Source: a virus. Taken from it: a DNA stretch of 41,261 nucleotides. The stretch is taken from IMG/VR virus record IMGVR_UViG_3300042564_001545, positions 1-41,261 of that record, one strand, 5' to 3'. The position numbers were made by a program, and so were the translations under genes. The notes beneath the pieces are model-generated. The model was not told the DNA's origin and did no database searches. It saw only the letters and a program-made list of their open reading frames with translations. Shown here piece after piece: positions 22,593 through 32,863 of this stretch. Within the stretch, counting starts at the first letter, position 1; each line of letters starts with the position of its first letter.

Positions 22593-23402
22593 ATGTCACA
22601 AGGTGGAGCAAACAGCACTATGTTGCGCGGCGCTAACGGAGCTAACGACGCTTTCACGCAAAACCAAGCACCCGGCGCTGCGACGAATCAGCTTGCCCCT
22701 TCGACCGCAGGCACTGCACAGCAGCCCAACATTTACCAGCAAGCAGCCAATTATCTGACTGGCGGCGGCACAGCAGCGCAGAACGCGATTAATATGTTCG
22801 GCAATGTACCGACTGTCGCGGCTGGGATGGCGACCTACCAAAACCCCTACACGCAGCAAGTCGTAGATCGGTCTATCGCAGACATTGGCCGCACCACGGC
22901 CATGCAGCAAGAGGCGAACAAGGCAGCAGCGGCGCGGGCCGGGGCTTTTGGTGGCTCGCGGCAGGGTCTGGTCGAGGCAGAGACCAATGCTGCGTCGCAG
23001 CGCGCTATCGGTGATCTGTCTGCCAACCTCAACATGCAGGGCTTCAACACCGCAGCCCAGCTTGCACAGGGCGACATCGCCAACCAGTTTACTGGCGCAA
23101 GCGGGATGCTGTCTGGCGCTGGCACTCTGGGCAACCTTGGCACTGCCGGGTTCAACATGGGCAACACGCTGCAACAGCAGCAATTCCAGCAGGGTCTGAT
23201 GCAGCAGCAGATGCAGCAGCAGCTTCTGAACGACGCGATGCAGCAGTTCTACGGCTATGCGAACTCGCCGCTGAACTACGCAAACCTGATGCAGAACACC
23301 ATCGGAAGCTCGCCTTTGGCCAACAACCAGACCCAAACGTCACAATACCAGCCCGGAATCCTCGACTTTCTTAGCCTTGGTACTGGGCTGGCGTCGATCT
23401 AA
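22593..23402 (+). CDS. Internal virion (ejection) protein, small
   Basis: 269 aa. Central NPYTQQVVDRSIADI, then AAAARAGAFGGSRQGLVEAET, a motif frequent in phage virion proteins located before the transglycosylase. The C-terminal part is very Gln-rich (QQQQFQQGLMQQQMQQQLL). Likely the counterpart of T7 gp14, an ejected channel component. Confidence 0.65.
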   Translation: MSQGGANSTMLRGANGANDAFTQNQAPGAATNQLAPSTAGTAQQPNIYQQAANYLTGGGTAAQNAINMFGNVPTVAAGMATYQNPYTQQVVDRSIADIGRTTAMQQEANKAAAARAGAFGGSRQGLVEAETNAASQRAIGDLSANLNMQGFNTAAQLAQGDIANQFTGASGMLSGAGTLGNLGTAGFNMGNTLQQQQFQQGLMQQQMQQQLLNDAMQQFYGYANSPLNYANLMQNTIGSSPLANNQTQTSQYQPGILDFLSLGTGLASI

Positions 23403-23414
23403 AGGAGACTCTTG

Positions 23415-25592
23415 ATGGCACTCGTTCCGATGCGCCGCAATCCGCTGACTTCACTGCTGAACTTTGCGGCGGATCGTGACCGCGAAGCCATGAGTCTCGG
23501 TGACGTTATTTCGCAGATCGCCAAGCCTGTCTTGGGCGGTATGGGCATCAAGACCGACGAGATGACTCCGCAGCCCGCAGTGATGACTGGTCCTGCGATG
23601 GCTCCGACGCTGGCAAGCGATACCGCAGTCACCGACGACTTCATGCGCCGCCTCGTCAAGCAGGAAAGCGGTGGCAACCCCAACGCGGTGTCGCCAAAAG
23701 GCGCTACTGGCCTGACCCAAGTCATGCCGTCCACGGCAGTGGACCCCGGCTACGGGGTTCCAAGCATTTTTGACTTGGCTGACGAGCAGGGCGTTGACTA
23801 CGGAAACCGCACAGAGAGCGAGGCTGCGCGCCTCCTGTTCGACCCTGACCTCAATCTTCAGTTCGGGACGCTCTATGCCAATGCCATGAGCAAGCGCTTT
23901 GGCGGCGATCCGACGCTGACTGCCGCTGCCTACAACGCTGGACCCGGCGCTGTGGAGCAGTACGGCGGCGTCCCTCCCTACGCCGAGACGCAAGGCTATG
24001 TCCGCAACGTCGCGGGTGGGGGTGGCGACGCCCGACTTGGCGGCGGCGCTGGTGCAGACACTCTGGCGACGCCTGAAAGTATTTTCGCTGGGCTTTACGA
24101 CGCGGAGCAAGCCGCAGCAGACGAGAAAAAAGCCAAGCGTAAGGACTTTTTTGCCGCAGTCAGCCAAGGGTTCTCCGCGCTGTCGCAAGGCCGTCCGATT
24201 GACTTCAGCAACATCGCCGCCAACGCACAAGAGCGCCGCAAAGCTGCTGCCGCAGAAGCCAAAGACGCTGATCTTCGCCGCATCGCAGCAACTTATGTGC
24301 TGAACCGCTACAACGACCCGGAAGCGTCGCGCGCTGTTCTAGCTGGTGCGTTTGGTATCAGTGATGTCCTAAACATCCGCGAGCAAGACCAGATTTATGC
24401 GCAGCGCGCTGCCCAGATCGAAGCCACTGAAGCAGGCCAGAACGCCATTAAAAAACTGGTGCTGGATCGTGGTGGGTCTCAGGAAGAAGCCGATGCTGCT
24501 GCTGCGGCACCTGAGTTCTATTTGAACCTCGACGAGCGCCAGACTGCCGCAGACAAGGCCGACGCAGAGCGTATCCAGAAAGAAGAAGAACTTGCTGGTA
24601 TGAATGTGACTGCGCAGCGGTGGCTCCAGTCAGACGATCCCGGCAAAGTCTCTGCTGCGGAGGAGTTTCTGGCGCTGCCTAACGACGCTGCGCGCTCTGG
24701 CTACGATTTGTTTGCTCGCGCCAAAGACTACGCCACTAAAGAGTACGCTCCTACGGACACTACGAAGCTCTGGCGCGAGGGCTTGGCTACTGCGCAAAGC
24801 AACGGGCCGGACGCAGAAGCCGCGTATCTTAAGCAGTACCCTGACGCCGTTACCATGAAAATGAAGATGGAATCTACGGCTGGCACTGGGCAGTTTGGGC
24901 AGACATCTGAATTTCTAGGCACTGGAACACTGTCTGGACAGGGTGTTCCGCTGCCTACTATTGCAGAGAGTGCGCCTGACTCGGTGTTTAACCGCGCGTC
25001 TGACGCGACAGGTCTGCTGTCCGCTGCTGCGCAACTTGGCGCAAACACTATCGGTCAGGCGAGCGAGGCTCTTGGCTTCGGTGGCTTGTTCCAAGAAGAA
25101 GTCGGTGCCAGCCAAGCGCTCAACATCTTCAAGTCGAAAGTGGTTGGGGCGCTTGGAAGTTCTGAGCGCGGACGTATGCTGGCCCAAGAATTGGCTATGC
25201 TTATTGAAGAAGTCGCGCCTGCTCCGGGCGCATTTGTGTCGCCAGAAACGATGCGGACGCGGCTTACTGAAATCGACGCAGAGCTACGGTCGCGGTTGGC
25301 GGAAGTGAGCGCTGACGTGAACGACACCACCTTGCCTGCAAAAGACAGGGAAGACGCTCGTCGGCTGGCCGCAGGCATCGAAAGCGCTATCCGCGAGCTA
25401 CACGCTCCTAGCGGCGTAGACGGCGAAGACGCACCTATCCCTGAAGTCGGCGAGACCGTAGAAGTCGGCAACCTTGAAGGGGCTGTCATTGTCAACGAAG
25501 ACGGCTCTGAGCGTCCGCTAAAAGCTGGCGAACAACCTAAACCCGGTGATACAGTGCGCCTATCCAACGGCGTCACCATTGAAGTCGAATAA
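23415..25592 (+). CDS. Internal virion protein with lytic transglycosylase (SLT) domain
   Basis: 725 aa from the ATG at 23415, chosen because GGAG (23404-23407) lies 7 bases before it. The SLT domain spans about 74-200: FMRRLVKQESGGNPNAVSPKG with the catalytic Glu near 84, then ATGLTQVMPSTA and AAYNAGPGAVEQYGG. The remainder is Ala/Glu/Asp-rich and mostly helical. It resembles T7 gp16, which locally opens peptidoglycan during DNA ejection. Confidence 0.88.
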   Translation: MALVPMRRNPLTSLLNFAADRDREAMSLGDVISQIAKPVLGGMGIKTDEMTPQPAVMTGPAMAPTLASDTAVTDDFMRRLVKQESGGNPNAVSPKGATGLTQVMPSTAVDPGYGVPSIFDLADEQGVDYGNRTESEAARLLFDPDLNLQFGTLYANAMSKRFGGDPTLTAAAYNAGPGAVEQYGGVPPYAETQGYVRNVAGGGGDARLGGGAGADTLATPESIFAGLYDAEQAAADEKKAKRKDFFAAVSQGFSALSQGRPIDFSNIAANAQERRKAAAAEAKDADLRRIAATYVLNRYNDPEASRAVLAGAFGISDVLNIREQDQIYAQRAAQIEATEAGQNAIKKLVLDRGGSQEEADAAAAAPEFYLNLDERQTAADKADAERIQKEEELAGMNVTAQRWLQSDDPGKVSAAEEFLALPNDAARSGYDLFARAKDYATKEYAPTDTTKLWREGLATAQSNGPDAEAAYLKQYPDAVTMKMKMESTAGTGQFGQTSEFLGTGTLSGQGVPLPTIAESAPDSVFNRASDATGLLSAAAQLGANTIGQASEALGFGGLFQEEVGASQALNIFKSKVVGALGSSERGRMLAQELAMLIEEVAPAPGAFVSPETMRTRLTEIDAELRSRLAEVSADVNDTTLPAKDREDARRLAAGIESAIRELHAPSGVDGEDAPIPEVGETVEVGNLEGAVIVNEDGSERPLKAGEQPKPGDTVRLSNGVTIEVE

Positions 25593-25604
25593 GGAGCGCG
25601 CAGA

Positions 25605-28292
25605 ATGGCGGACGGAGAAAAGAAGCAGGGCGTGATTCGTGGTCGCGTTATCTCTGTGCCGCAGCCGAAAGCTCAGGCACCTGCCGCAGAGCCTGAAAGC
25701 ACTCCGGGCCGCTTCTTGGCCCGGTCGGCTATTGACGCTCTCGGCTCGCCTCTTGACTTGCTGACTTACCCAGTGCGCGGACCTGCGCGGGCGCTGGGCT
25801 TTGAGATGGACGCGCCGACCACAGCTATCGCAGACATCATGCGGGGCCTTGGTATCGGCATTGCGGAAGAAGGAGAAGTCGCTAACACTCTTGGCGAGCA
25901 AGTCGCCTCTGGCGTAGGTTCGGCGGCTGGTTTCCTCGTCCCCGGTCTTGGTGCGGCTAGAGCGGCGCAAGCAGTTGGTGGCCCTGTTGCCAGCGCTATT
26001 GGGCGCGCGGTGACTGCCCCGTTCACGGCGGCACCTGTGCGCGCAACTGGCGCAGAATTGGCGGCGGGCGCAGCGGCAGGTTACGGCGGGGCGCAAGCGA
26101 AAGAGGCCGCTGTTGCAGGCGGCTACGGGCCGTTCGGCCAAAACCTCGCGCAAGCCAGTGGTGAACTGCTTGGAGGTCTGACGGGGGCGGGTCTTGGGTC
26201 AGCCGTTAGTGCTGCGGGACGCGGCATTGAGCGCACTATGGGTGCTGTTGCAGACCTTATGCCAGTTGCAGGACCAATGTATCGCGGCGCTAAAGATATA
26301 CTCCAAGGCATCGCCGATCCTGCCAACATGGCGTTCCGCCAAGCCTCTGAAGCAGTACGCGGCACAGTTGTAGACCCACTTGCGGCAGCAATGGCGGTCG
26401 ATCAGCAGAGCCTGACTGGGCTTCCTCCGATGCTCGCGCCCCGCGAGTCAAAGCTCATGGAACTGGAGCAGTCGCTTCTGCGCGACAATCCAGAACTGCG
26501 GGCCTTGCGTGACCGTCAGCGCGCTGCTGCGACGAAAGCGACCGAAGAAATGCTGACTGGCATGGCTCCGGGCGACGTGGCCGCGACCAAGGGTTTCTTC
26601 CAGTCTCAAATCGACACCAACAGGCAGCAACTCGACACGCTGCTGGCAAAGGCGCAATCCGACGCAGAAACCGCGCTGACTCGCGCTGGTCCGCGCACTG
26701 GCCGCACTCCTGTCGAAAACTCTGTCGCGTTCCGGCAAGAACTCGACAAAGCCTACTCTGCCGCTCAAAACAAAGAGAAGCAGTTGTGGGGCGATGTTCC
26801 GATCACGTTTGTCGCGCGCACAAACCAAAGCCAAAACGCATACCGTGCTGCTATGGAGCGGCTGGGCGAGACTGGGGCTGACTTGATGTCGGCTCGCGCT
26901 ACGCGGTTTTTGGACCCGAAGTCGGGCGACTTTCTTGGAGACAGCGCAAGCGTCAAGGAAATCCAAGGTCTGCGCTCGCTACTTCTTGAAGAAGCGCGCA
27001 ATTTGCGGGCCTCTGGTAACGACCGTGCTGCTGGCGCGGCGGAGACTGTTGCTGCTGGGTTGCTGAACGACATGGACTCTGTCCCCGGTGTCGGCGGGCC
27101 TCTTGAAGTCGCGCGTCAATTTAGCCGCGATATGTCGGTCAAGTTTGAGACCGGAACCATCGGCAACGTATTGCGCACCACTAAGGGCGGCGTCCCTGCT
27201 GTAGCCCCTGAAGACACTCTGCGCCGCCTGCTAGGGACGCGCGCAGAGCCGCTGGCAGTGCGCACTAGCGAGATGGAAGCGGCAACTAGCGGATCGCGCC
27301 CTGCTGCTGAAGCCGCGTCCGAGTATATGCGCGGGCAATTCCTAGAAGCTGCTATCGACCCGTCTGGCCAAGTCAAGCTGCCCGCAGCCCAGCGCTACGT
27401 TGCTGCGCGCGAGGACATGCTGACTCGCTACCCAGCGCTCGGTAAATTGTTTGACGACGCCATCACTGCTGCCCGCTCTGCGCAGGAAACTGGGACAACG
27501 GTGGAGGCGCAGTTGGCTGACTTGGCGGCGTCGCCGCAGGCCAAATTCACTGGGTCGAAGATCAACCGCGAATTTGACTCAGTCATCAATAGCAAGAACC
27601 CGGAGTTTGAGGCGTCTGAACTGGCCGCAATCGCCCAGCAAGACCAGACTGGTGCGGCGACTCAAGGTCTGCGGCGCGCTGCCGTTGACTACTTGCTGCG
27701 CAAAACCCTTGAGCAGACCAAGGCGGGCCGCGAAGCTACAGGCACCAGACTCGCGGCGGTCTTGGATGACCCCAATGCCGTCGTTGCTATGTCGCAATTC
27801 TTCTCGCCAGCGGAGATGCAGAATGTTCGCACTCTAGCCGACGAACTGCGTGTGTGGCAGCAGAGCGCTGGAGCCAATGTCGAGAAGCCGAACCTCGGCA
27901 ACTTGTTCCAACAACTGCTAGTCGTGGGGGCTGGTGTTGCTGGTGCAAGAGCTGGCCGCGCAGTTTCTAGAGGTCAGGACATTCAGACTCCGGCTATCGG
28001 GGCTAGTAAGGCGCGCGGGCTTATGGGTCGCTTGTCTACCGCAGGCGCGCAAAAGCTGCTGACTGACGCGATCAGCGACCCAGACCTGATGCGCGCTCTG
28101 CTCATTGGTCGGCGTCCTGAACAAGCAGAATTTAGCCGCGCTGAAGCCGTGCTGTCGCTGTGGATGCAGAACAACATGGCGCAGCTTACGGACGATACCG
28201 AAGACCCGATTGCCGCGTTCTCGCGCGCTCTTGGGATAGTAGACAAAAAGCCGCTTGAACTGACCATCGACAATCCAAGCGGCACTGACTAA
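25605..28292 (+). CDS. Large internal virion / ejection protein
   Basis: 895 aa with AAGGAG before the ATG. The N-terminal 200 residues are Gly/Ala-rich and hydrophobic (GVGSAAGFLVPGLGAARA, ATGAELAAGAAAGYGG, LLGGLTGAGLGSAVSA), consistent with a membrane-inserting ejection channel. The rest is helical and charged. It is the last rightward gene and overlaps the convergent helicase gene by 4 bases. Function inferred from size, position and composition. Confidence 0.75.
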   Translation: MADGEKKQGVIRGRVISVPQPKAQAPAAEPESTPGRFLARSAIDALGSPLDLLTYPVRGPARALGFEMDAPTTAIADIMRGLGIGIAEEGEVANTLGEQVASGVGSAAGFLVPGLGAARAAQAVGGPVASAIGRAVTAPFTAAPVRATGAELAAGAAAGYGGAQAKEAAVAGGYGPFGQNLAQASGELLGGLTGAGLGSAVSAAGRGIERTMGAVADLMPVAGPMYRGAKDILQGIADPANMAFRQASEAVRGTVVDPLAAAMAVDQQSLTGLPPMLAPRESKLMELEQSLLRDNPELRALRDRQRAAATKATEEMLTGMAPGDVAATKGFFQSQIDTNRQQLDTLLAKAQSDAETALTRAGPRTGRTPVENSVAFRQELDKAYSAAQNKEKQLWGDVPITFVARTNQSQNAYRAAMERLGETGADLMSARATRFLDPKSGDFLGDSASVKEIQGLRSLLLEEARNLRASGNDRAAGAAETVAAGLLNDMDSVPGVGGPLEVARQFSRDMSVKFETGTIGNVLRTTKGGVPAVAPEDTLRRLLGTRAEPLAVRTSEMEAATSGSRPAAEAASEYMRGQFLEAAIDPSGQVKLPAAQRYVAAREDMLTRYPALGKLFDDAITAARSAQETGTTVEAQLADLAASPQAKFTGSKINREFDSVINSKNPEFEASELAAIAQQDQTGAATQGLRRAAVDYLLRKTLEQTKAGREATGTRLAAVLDDPNAVVAMSQFFSPAEMQNVRTLADELRVWQQSAGANVEKPNLGNLFQQLLVVGAGVAGARAGRAVSRGQDIQTPAIGASKARGLMGRLSTAGAQKLLTDAISDPDLMRALLIGRRPEQAEFSRAEAVLSLWMQNNMAQLTDDTEDPIAAFSRALGIVDKKPLELTIDNPSGTD
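28250..28283. terminator. Inverted repeat at the convergent operon junction
   Basis: GCCGCTTG (28250-28257) and CAAGCGGC (28276-28283), 8-bp perfect arms with an 18-base loop, inside the last codons of the rightward operon where it meets the leftward operon. No T-run is present. Possibly a weak bidirectional terminator or chance. Confidence 0.3.
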
Positions 28293-30358
28293 GCGAATTT
28301 GCGGATGTGGAAGAACCGAATGGTCGGGAGGCCACTTCGGTTCGTTCCCGTCTCCACTGTGATATTATATCCGCTTTCCGTGTTGCGTCCGTTCACAGGG
28401 ATCAGGCTGGTGAAGAAGCCGCTCAGGTTCGTGGCGTTGGAGCGCAGCGCCGCTTGGTTGTCATACAGCCCCGTCCCTGCCAGCTTCTCTTTCAGGTGGT
28501 CGTGAACATCGCGGCAATTCCACGCGCCTGTACCAAGCTCTGCAATCGCCTCGAACAGCGGCTTGTAGGTCACTTCCAGCTTCAGCGCCTTCACTGCCTC
28601 GTCCTCGCCGCCACTGACAGCCCGGATGCCCGGAATAAGCACGGGCGCAGTGATAGTGTAGCCTTGGTTACTGACGCCCAGCGTCTCAGTCAGCACGTCG
28701 AAGGTGAACACCTTGTCGTCGTCGATAGAGCGCGCCATGAGGATGCGAAGCTCTAGCTGATCTGTCTCCGGGTTTTTCGCCAAAGTCAGCAGCGTGTCAG
28801 GCTCTGCCTGAATGTTGCTGGAGCCGCGCGGCTGGTTCCCGTTCTTCGTGTTGTGGTGGATGATGACAACGGCGGCTTGGACGCCTGCGTCTCTGATCTT
28901 GGCGAGAATGTCGAACACTGCCGATGTGTCTTCGACGCTGTTCTGATCGCCACCGGGCATTGCTTTCGTCAGCGTGTCGATGACAATGACGCCCAGCTTC
29001 TTCTCGCCTTCATTCTGCCACCAAATGTCCGTGGCCTTGATCTGCTCTACCAGATTGGCTCTGGCGGTCTCGTCCAGCAGGTTCATGCCTTCTTCGAGCG
29101 TGTAGAACGGGAACGACTTGGCGTCGGTGTAGAGCTTGCCTTCTGGATCGTGGAACTTCTTCCACGCCACAAGCCGCTTGCGGATCGCAGTCTGGCTCTC
29201 AAGGGCGAAGTAGAGGACAGGGCGGCGCTCAGTCACAGTCAGATTGTCGTCGAAATTCAGCCCTGCGGCGATGTGCATGGCGAGGGTCTGGCTCACCAGT
29301 GTCTTCCCTGCTTTCGGATCGGCGGAAATCAGGGTGACTTCGTTGGCATGGTAGATCGGGTGCATGATGAAATCCTCAGTCAGAACGTCCAGTTGTTCGT
29401 GTCCGAAGTAGCCGCGCCTGCCAGCGAAGGGGAAGTTGGTGCCGTAGGATTCGGCCAGCACCACAGGCAGTTGGGAAGTTTCCATCCTGACTGCCGGGAA
29501 CATGGCCGCAGCCATCTGCTTGATTGTGTCTGTCGCTGCCTCGCGCAGCCCGTCTGTCTTGGCGGCGACGTTAAACTTGGCGTGGCCGCTGCCGACGATG
29601 CGGCTCAGTTCTCCGCTCCTGTCGGCCATAATCGGCGTCCAGCGGTCGTGGCGGGGGTGCTGCGGGCTGGCGGCGACGGAAGCGTTCATCAGCCCCAGCA
29701 GCGTGGCCTGCACGGCTTCCAGAGGCTCCCCAGCCGATGACAGCTTGGCCGCGATCTGGGTTAGACTGTCGTGGAAGTCGTCGCCGCTCAGGACGTTGGC
29801 CTTCAGCACGTCCAATGTCGTTGCTGACTGCGCAGAGCGCGCTGCCTTCAGGCTCTCCACCAGCTTCGCTGGCGCGTCAGACAGCCCACGGCTTTCGACT
29901 GTGTAGCCGGGTGACGGCGGCAGGATGATGTAACCGCCCTCGCCTTTGACTTCGACGCCCTTGGACGGCTTACAGTTCGGAAACTCCGTAGCGCGGAACA
30001 GATAGTGCCGCCCGCCGTTCCGTGTGGCGTGGACCCGCGTGGGCGGAAGCATACCGCTACGCTCTAGCCCCGCCACATACGCCTTCGCTGCCTCGCCTGC
30101 CTCACCGGGCTTGTAGGTGTCAGCGTCGATAGCGAAGATACCAGAGGCCGCACCCATGCGGCCCCCGATGCCATGCAGACGCGCACCAGCATCCTTGAAC
30201 ATCGCTTCGATGGTCTCAGGGTCGGTGCTGGCGTCGTAGAAGCCGTTCTTAGTCAGGGGGCGCTTGTCTTCGCCTGTCGGAAAGACAGGGATACCAGCCT
30301 CGGCCCACTCAATTGCAGCTTCGATCAGATCGGCGGCTACAGGATTTTGCACGTTCAT
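28289..30358 (-). CDS. Prim-pol / RepA-like helicase fusion
   Basis: 689 aa. The N-terminal archaeo-eukaryotic primase domain (about 1-150) has GIPVFPTGEDKRP, IFAIDAD (Asp 78 and 80), GGRHYLF (His 118) and VKGEGGYIILPPS. The C-terminal RecA-like ATPase (AAA_25/RepA type) has Walker A ADPKAGKT (346-353), ALES near 387 and Walker B LGVIVIDTL (Asp 461), then IIHHNTKNG. Primase and replicative helicase are thus fused, as in many phages and plasmids. It begins 4 bases inside the resolvase gene, so it is translationally coupled. Confidence 0.9.
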   Translation of the reverse strand: MNVQNPVAADLIEAAIEWAEAGIPVFPTGEDKRPLTKNGFYDASTDPETIEAMFKDAGARLHGIGGRMGAASGIFAIDADTYKPGEAGEAAKAYVAGLERSGMLPPTRVHATRNGGRHYLFRATEFPNCKPSKGVEVKGEGGYIILPPSPGYTVESRGLSDAPAKLVESLKAARSAQSATTLDVLKANVLSGDDFHDSLTQIAAKLSSAGEPLEAVQATLLGLMNASVAASPQHPRHDRWTPIMADRSGELSRIVGSGHAKFNVAAKTDGLREAATDTIKQMAAAMFPAVRMETSQLPVVLAESYGTNFPFAGRRGYFGHEQLDVLTEDFIMHPIYHANEVTLISADPKAGKTLVSQTLAMHIAAGLNFDDNLTVTERRPVLYFALESQTAIRKRLVAWKKFHDPEGKLYTDAKSFPFYTLEEGMNLLDETARANLVEQIKATDIWWQNEGEKKLGVIVIDTLTKAMPGGDQNSVEDTSAVFDILAKIRDAGVQAAVVIIHHNTKNGNQPRGSSNIQAEPDTLLTLAKNPETDQLELRILMARSIDDDKVFTFDVLTETLGVSNQGYTITAPVLIPGIRAVSGGEDEAVKALKLEVTYKPLFEAIAELGTGAWNCRDVHDHLKEKLAGTGLYDNQAALRSNATNLSGFFTSLIPVNGRNTESGYNITVETGTNRSGLPTIRFFHIRKFA

Positions 30359-30879
30359 GCCTTCGATCCGATTTCGTCCCAGTAGCGGGCGATCAGCAGC
30401 GACTCAGCGCGGTTGTGGTCCTTCTTGCGCGTGAACATATCAGCGCGATCCGGCCACACTTCGAGAGCGCGCAGCCGCGCAGGCTCCTTGGGGTTCTGGA
30501 GGGTGACTGGGATTTTGAGCGCGGGCTTCCAGACGCTAGGCGGCACCAAGCGGCACGGCAACCGAAGCCCAGAGCAGATGCCTTCGACTAAGAACATCGA
30601 CCCGACAAACGGGATGCCTGCGCTCAGGCTTTCGTTCGGTCGGATGGTGACGCGCTCAATCACCACCATAGGCTTGTAGCCATCAGCTTCAGCCTCTGCC
30701 TTGAGGCCGCGCAGGATGGACGTAATCAGCGCAGCTTGGTTGACCCAAGACGCAGTCTTGCGCCCAGCCTTCACAAGCTGCACAGCGACTTGTTCGTCGC
30801 TGAAAACATTGAGGGGTTCGCCCTCTACCAAGACGCCAATAGTCAGGGGCGATCCGGGGTCAACTCCGATAGTGAACAT
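30355..30879 (-). CDS. RuvC-like Holliday junction resolvase
   Basis: 174 aa. TIGVDPGSPLTIGVLV (Asp 7), VVIERV (Glu 75) and DHNRAESLLIARY (Asp 154, Glu 159) give the acidic residues of the RuvC RNase H-like fold. AAGGAG precedes the start. It would resolve branched replication and recombination intermediates before packaging. A gap of about 100 bases separates it from the polymerase; within it a TATATT -10-like box is seen on the minus strand without a clear -35. Confidence 0.85.
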   Translation of the reverse strand: MFTIGVDPGSPLTIGVLVEGEPLNVFSDEQVAVQLVKAGRKTASWVNQAALITSILRGLKAEAEADGYKPMVVIERVTIRPNESLSAGIPFVGSMFLVEGICSGLRLPCRLVPPSVWKPALKIPVTLQNPKEPARLRALEVWPDRADMFTRKKDHNRAESLLIARYWDEIGSKA

Positions 30880-30983
30880 GGTCAGGTCTCCTTAGCAGAA
30901 GTGTCAGTATGTCTAGTTTCAGTTCGTCTGTGAAGCCACGGAATATAGTGTGGTCAGCACTATGGCTACACAAGATGTAGTAG

Positions 30984-32777
30984 TTAGGGCTTCGCAGCCC
31001 ACGATTGGCCGACAGCGCTTTCAGACAGGTTGGCGGTTTCAGAGCCGGGGAAAATGTCCAGCCAAGCCTGCCGCATCTCCTCGACCATGATTTCGCGCAG
31101 TTCCTCGCCTCTGCCGTCCTCGGCCAGCATCAGCAGTTCGTCATGCACAGAGGCCAGCATCCGCGATTGGAACGGCAGTTCCCAGACTTTCTGGCTCATG
31201 CGCGTGACAGCGCGATACATCACGTCGGCAGCAGCGCCTTGGATCGGGTAGTTGGACGCGACAGGCAGCGACCGCTCGTTTTTGTGGACGAAGACAGTGC
31301 GGCCAGACTGGATCGGCAGCAGCCCCGTTGCGTTCATCTGATCGAACATGCGGTGGCGCAGCGCGTAGGCGTTGGGATAGCGGTCGGCCCACTTCTCCAC
31401 AAACTCCGCAGCCTCAGAGTCAGAGCAGCGCAGCACGACTGCCAGAGCCGCGTTGCCAGCCCCATAGGTAAGCTGGAAGCTGAAGGCTTTGGCCTTTGAC
31501 CGCATCTCCTTGGCGCGGGGGTCTTTGGCCTTCAGGCGGGCCTTAAACTCGTCGCCGGGGACGCGGAACAGCGTGATAGCCGACTCAGCGTGAACGTCTC
31601 CGAAAATCACGTCCTGCTTGAGTTGCCAGTCATTGCTGACTTCAGCCAAGACGCGCAGTTCGATGCCGCTGTAGTCGGCCAGCACCATCTCGGTATTGGG
31701 CGGGGCGATGAAGGACCGCCGCACCATCGGGTTGCGCGGAATGTTCTGTAGGTTCGGGTTCGACGACGAATAGCGCCCTGTGACCGCCTGCGCGATGTTG
31801 AAGCGCCCAAAGACGCGCCCAGCCAAATGCTGCTTGGTCAGCAGGGTCTCGCCGTAGGTGCCAAGATACTTCTCAGCGCGGTTGAACACCATCAGCGCCG
31901 CCAGCCAGCGCGAGAACGGGTAGGGCGATCTGAAGGACGCCTGCCGCAGTTGCTTGCGGTCTGTTTGCAGTTGCTCAGACTTGTCTGTCTTAGGCCACGC
32001 CCGCAGGCTCGTCTCGTCCAGCACAGTCTTGATGAAGTCAGAAAGTTGCTTCTTGGACCGCAGGTTCGCAATAAGGTTCTCTGGCGTGTAGCGGCGCAGC
32101 GTCTTCTCGGCAGCGTCGCGGCGCAGCGTCCACATACGGATCAGGCGGCTGTGGTGCTTCTCGTCGATCACCATGCCTGTGTCTTCCATCTCGGCAGTGC
32201 CGCGCCAAGCGTCGTTCAGGACGCGGAAACCCGCCCACTGCTGGGAAGTCAGCGCCTCGTCCCATAGCTTGTAAAGCTCATATGTGTCATTGGCATCCTC
32301 GAAGCCGTAGTCATACTGCTCCCACGTCAGGTCTGCCTGCGACCAGTCAGAGGTTTGCAGGTGCTTGTTGTCGCGTGTCTTGCCCAGATCACGCTTCACC
32401 ATGTCCGCAAGGCTCAAGGGCCGACCGCCCAGCTTCGCCTTGGACATAACACCAACGTCGTAGAGGACCACATCGGGGCCGTCCGTGGCGTAGTCGAACC
32501 AGCGCCCCTCGAACCCGGCATTGAACACCGCCCACGGGCAAGCCTCTGCTAACGCCAGCGCGTAGTCCGCAAAGGGCGCGCAGTGCAGATGGTCGATGAC
32601 ATAGTTGCCCGCAGGGCCGCTGATGCAAGTCAGGCGCACGTCTGCAAGCTGTGGCCGTAGCCCAGTCGTCTCGAAATCGAGCGCGTGGACCTGCCCAGAT
32701 TTGGCGATTTCGGCAATTATGTGGAACGCCTCGGAATCCGATAGAACAAGGCGGTATTGACTGACAGGGCTAGTCAT
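30984..32777 (-). CDS. polA: Family A DNA polymerase with 3'-5' exonuclease domain
   Basis: 597 aa, similar in size to compact phage polymerases. Proofreading exonuclease: HALDFETTGL (Asp 34, Glu 36) and YGFEDANDTYEL near 157. Polymerase: TGRYSSSNPNLQNIP (about 333), motif A VLADYSGIELRVL (Asp 368), the O-helix region KAKAFSFQLTYGAG, and motif C SVHDELLML (His 545, Asp 546). No 5' nuclease domain. SD AAGGAAG precedes the ATG. Confidence 0.95.
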   Translation of the reverse strand: MTSPVSQYRLVLSDSEAFHIIAEIAKSGQVHALDFETTGLRPQLADVRLTCISGPAGNYVIDHLHCAPFADYALALAEACPWAVFNAGFEGRWFDYATDGPDVVLYDVGVMSKAKLGGRPLSLADMVKRDLGKTRDNKHLQTSDWSQADLTWEQYDYGFEDANDTYELYKLWDEALTSQQWAGFRVLNDAWRGTAEMEDTGMVIDEKHHSRLIRMWTLRRDAAEKTLRRYTPENLIANLRSKKQLSDFIKTVLDETSLRAWPKTDKSEQLQTDRKQLRQASFRSPYPFSRWLAALMVFNRAEKYLGTYGETLLTKQHLAGRVFGRFNIAQAVTGRYSSSNPNLQNIPRNPMVRRSFIAPPNTEMVLADYSGIELRVLAEVSNDWQLKQDVIFGDVHAESAITLFRVPGDEFKARLKAKDPRAKEMRSKAKAFSFQLTYGAGNAALAVVLRCSDSEAAEFVEKWADRYPNAYALRHRMFDQMNATGLLPIQSGRTVFVHKNERSLPVASNYPIQGAAADVMYRAVTRMSQKVWELPFQSRMLASVHDELLMLAEDGRGEELREIMVEEMRQAWLDIFPGSETANLSESAVGQSWAAKP

Positions 32778-32826
32778 TCTAATCTTCCTTCAGGTCTTAG
32801 CAGAACCTTGCTTCTTTCGAGAAGCA

Positions 32827-32858
32827 CAAAGCCCCCGGTTTGGTCGCCGGGGGCTTTG
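32827..32858 (-). terminator. Hairpin between the SSB-like and polymerase genes
   Basis: Perfect 12-bp stem CAAAGCCCCCGG / CCGGGGGCTTTG around an 8-base loop, six bases after the stop of the upstream gene. The stem ends in TTT on either strand but there is no longer U-tract. It may act as a partial terminator, limiting polymerase expression relative to the abundant single-strand binding protein. Confidence 0.65.
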
Positions 32859-32863
32859 CAGTT

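Noticed and set aside
28853-29740. 295-codon plus-strand ORF opposite the prim-pol/helicase
   Set aside because: Shadow frame; the minus-strand protein has complete primase and helicase motifs.
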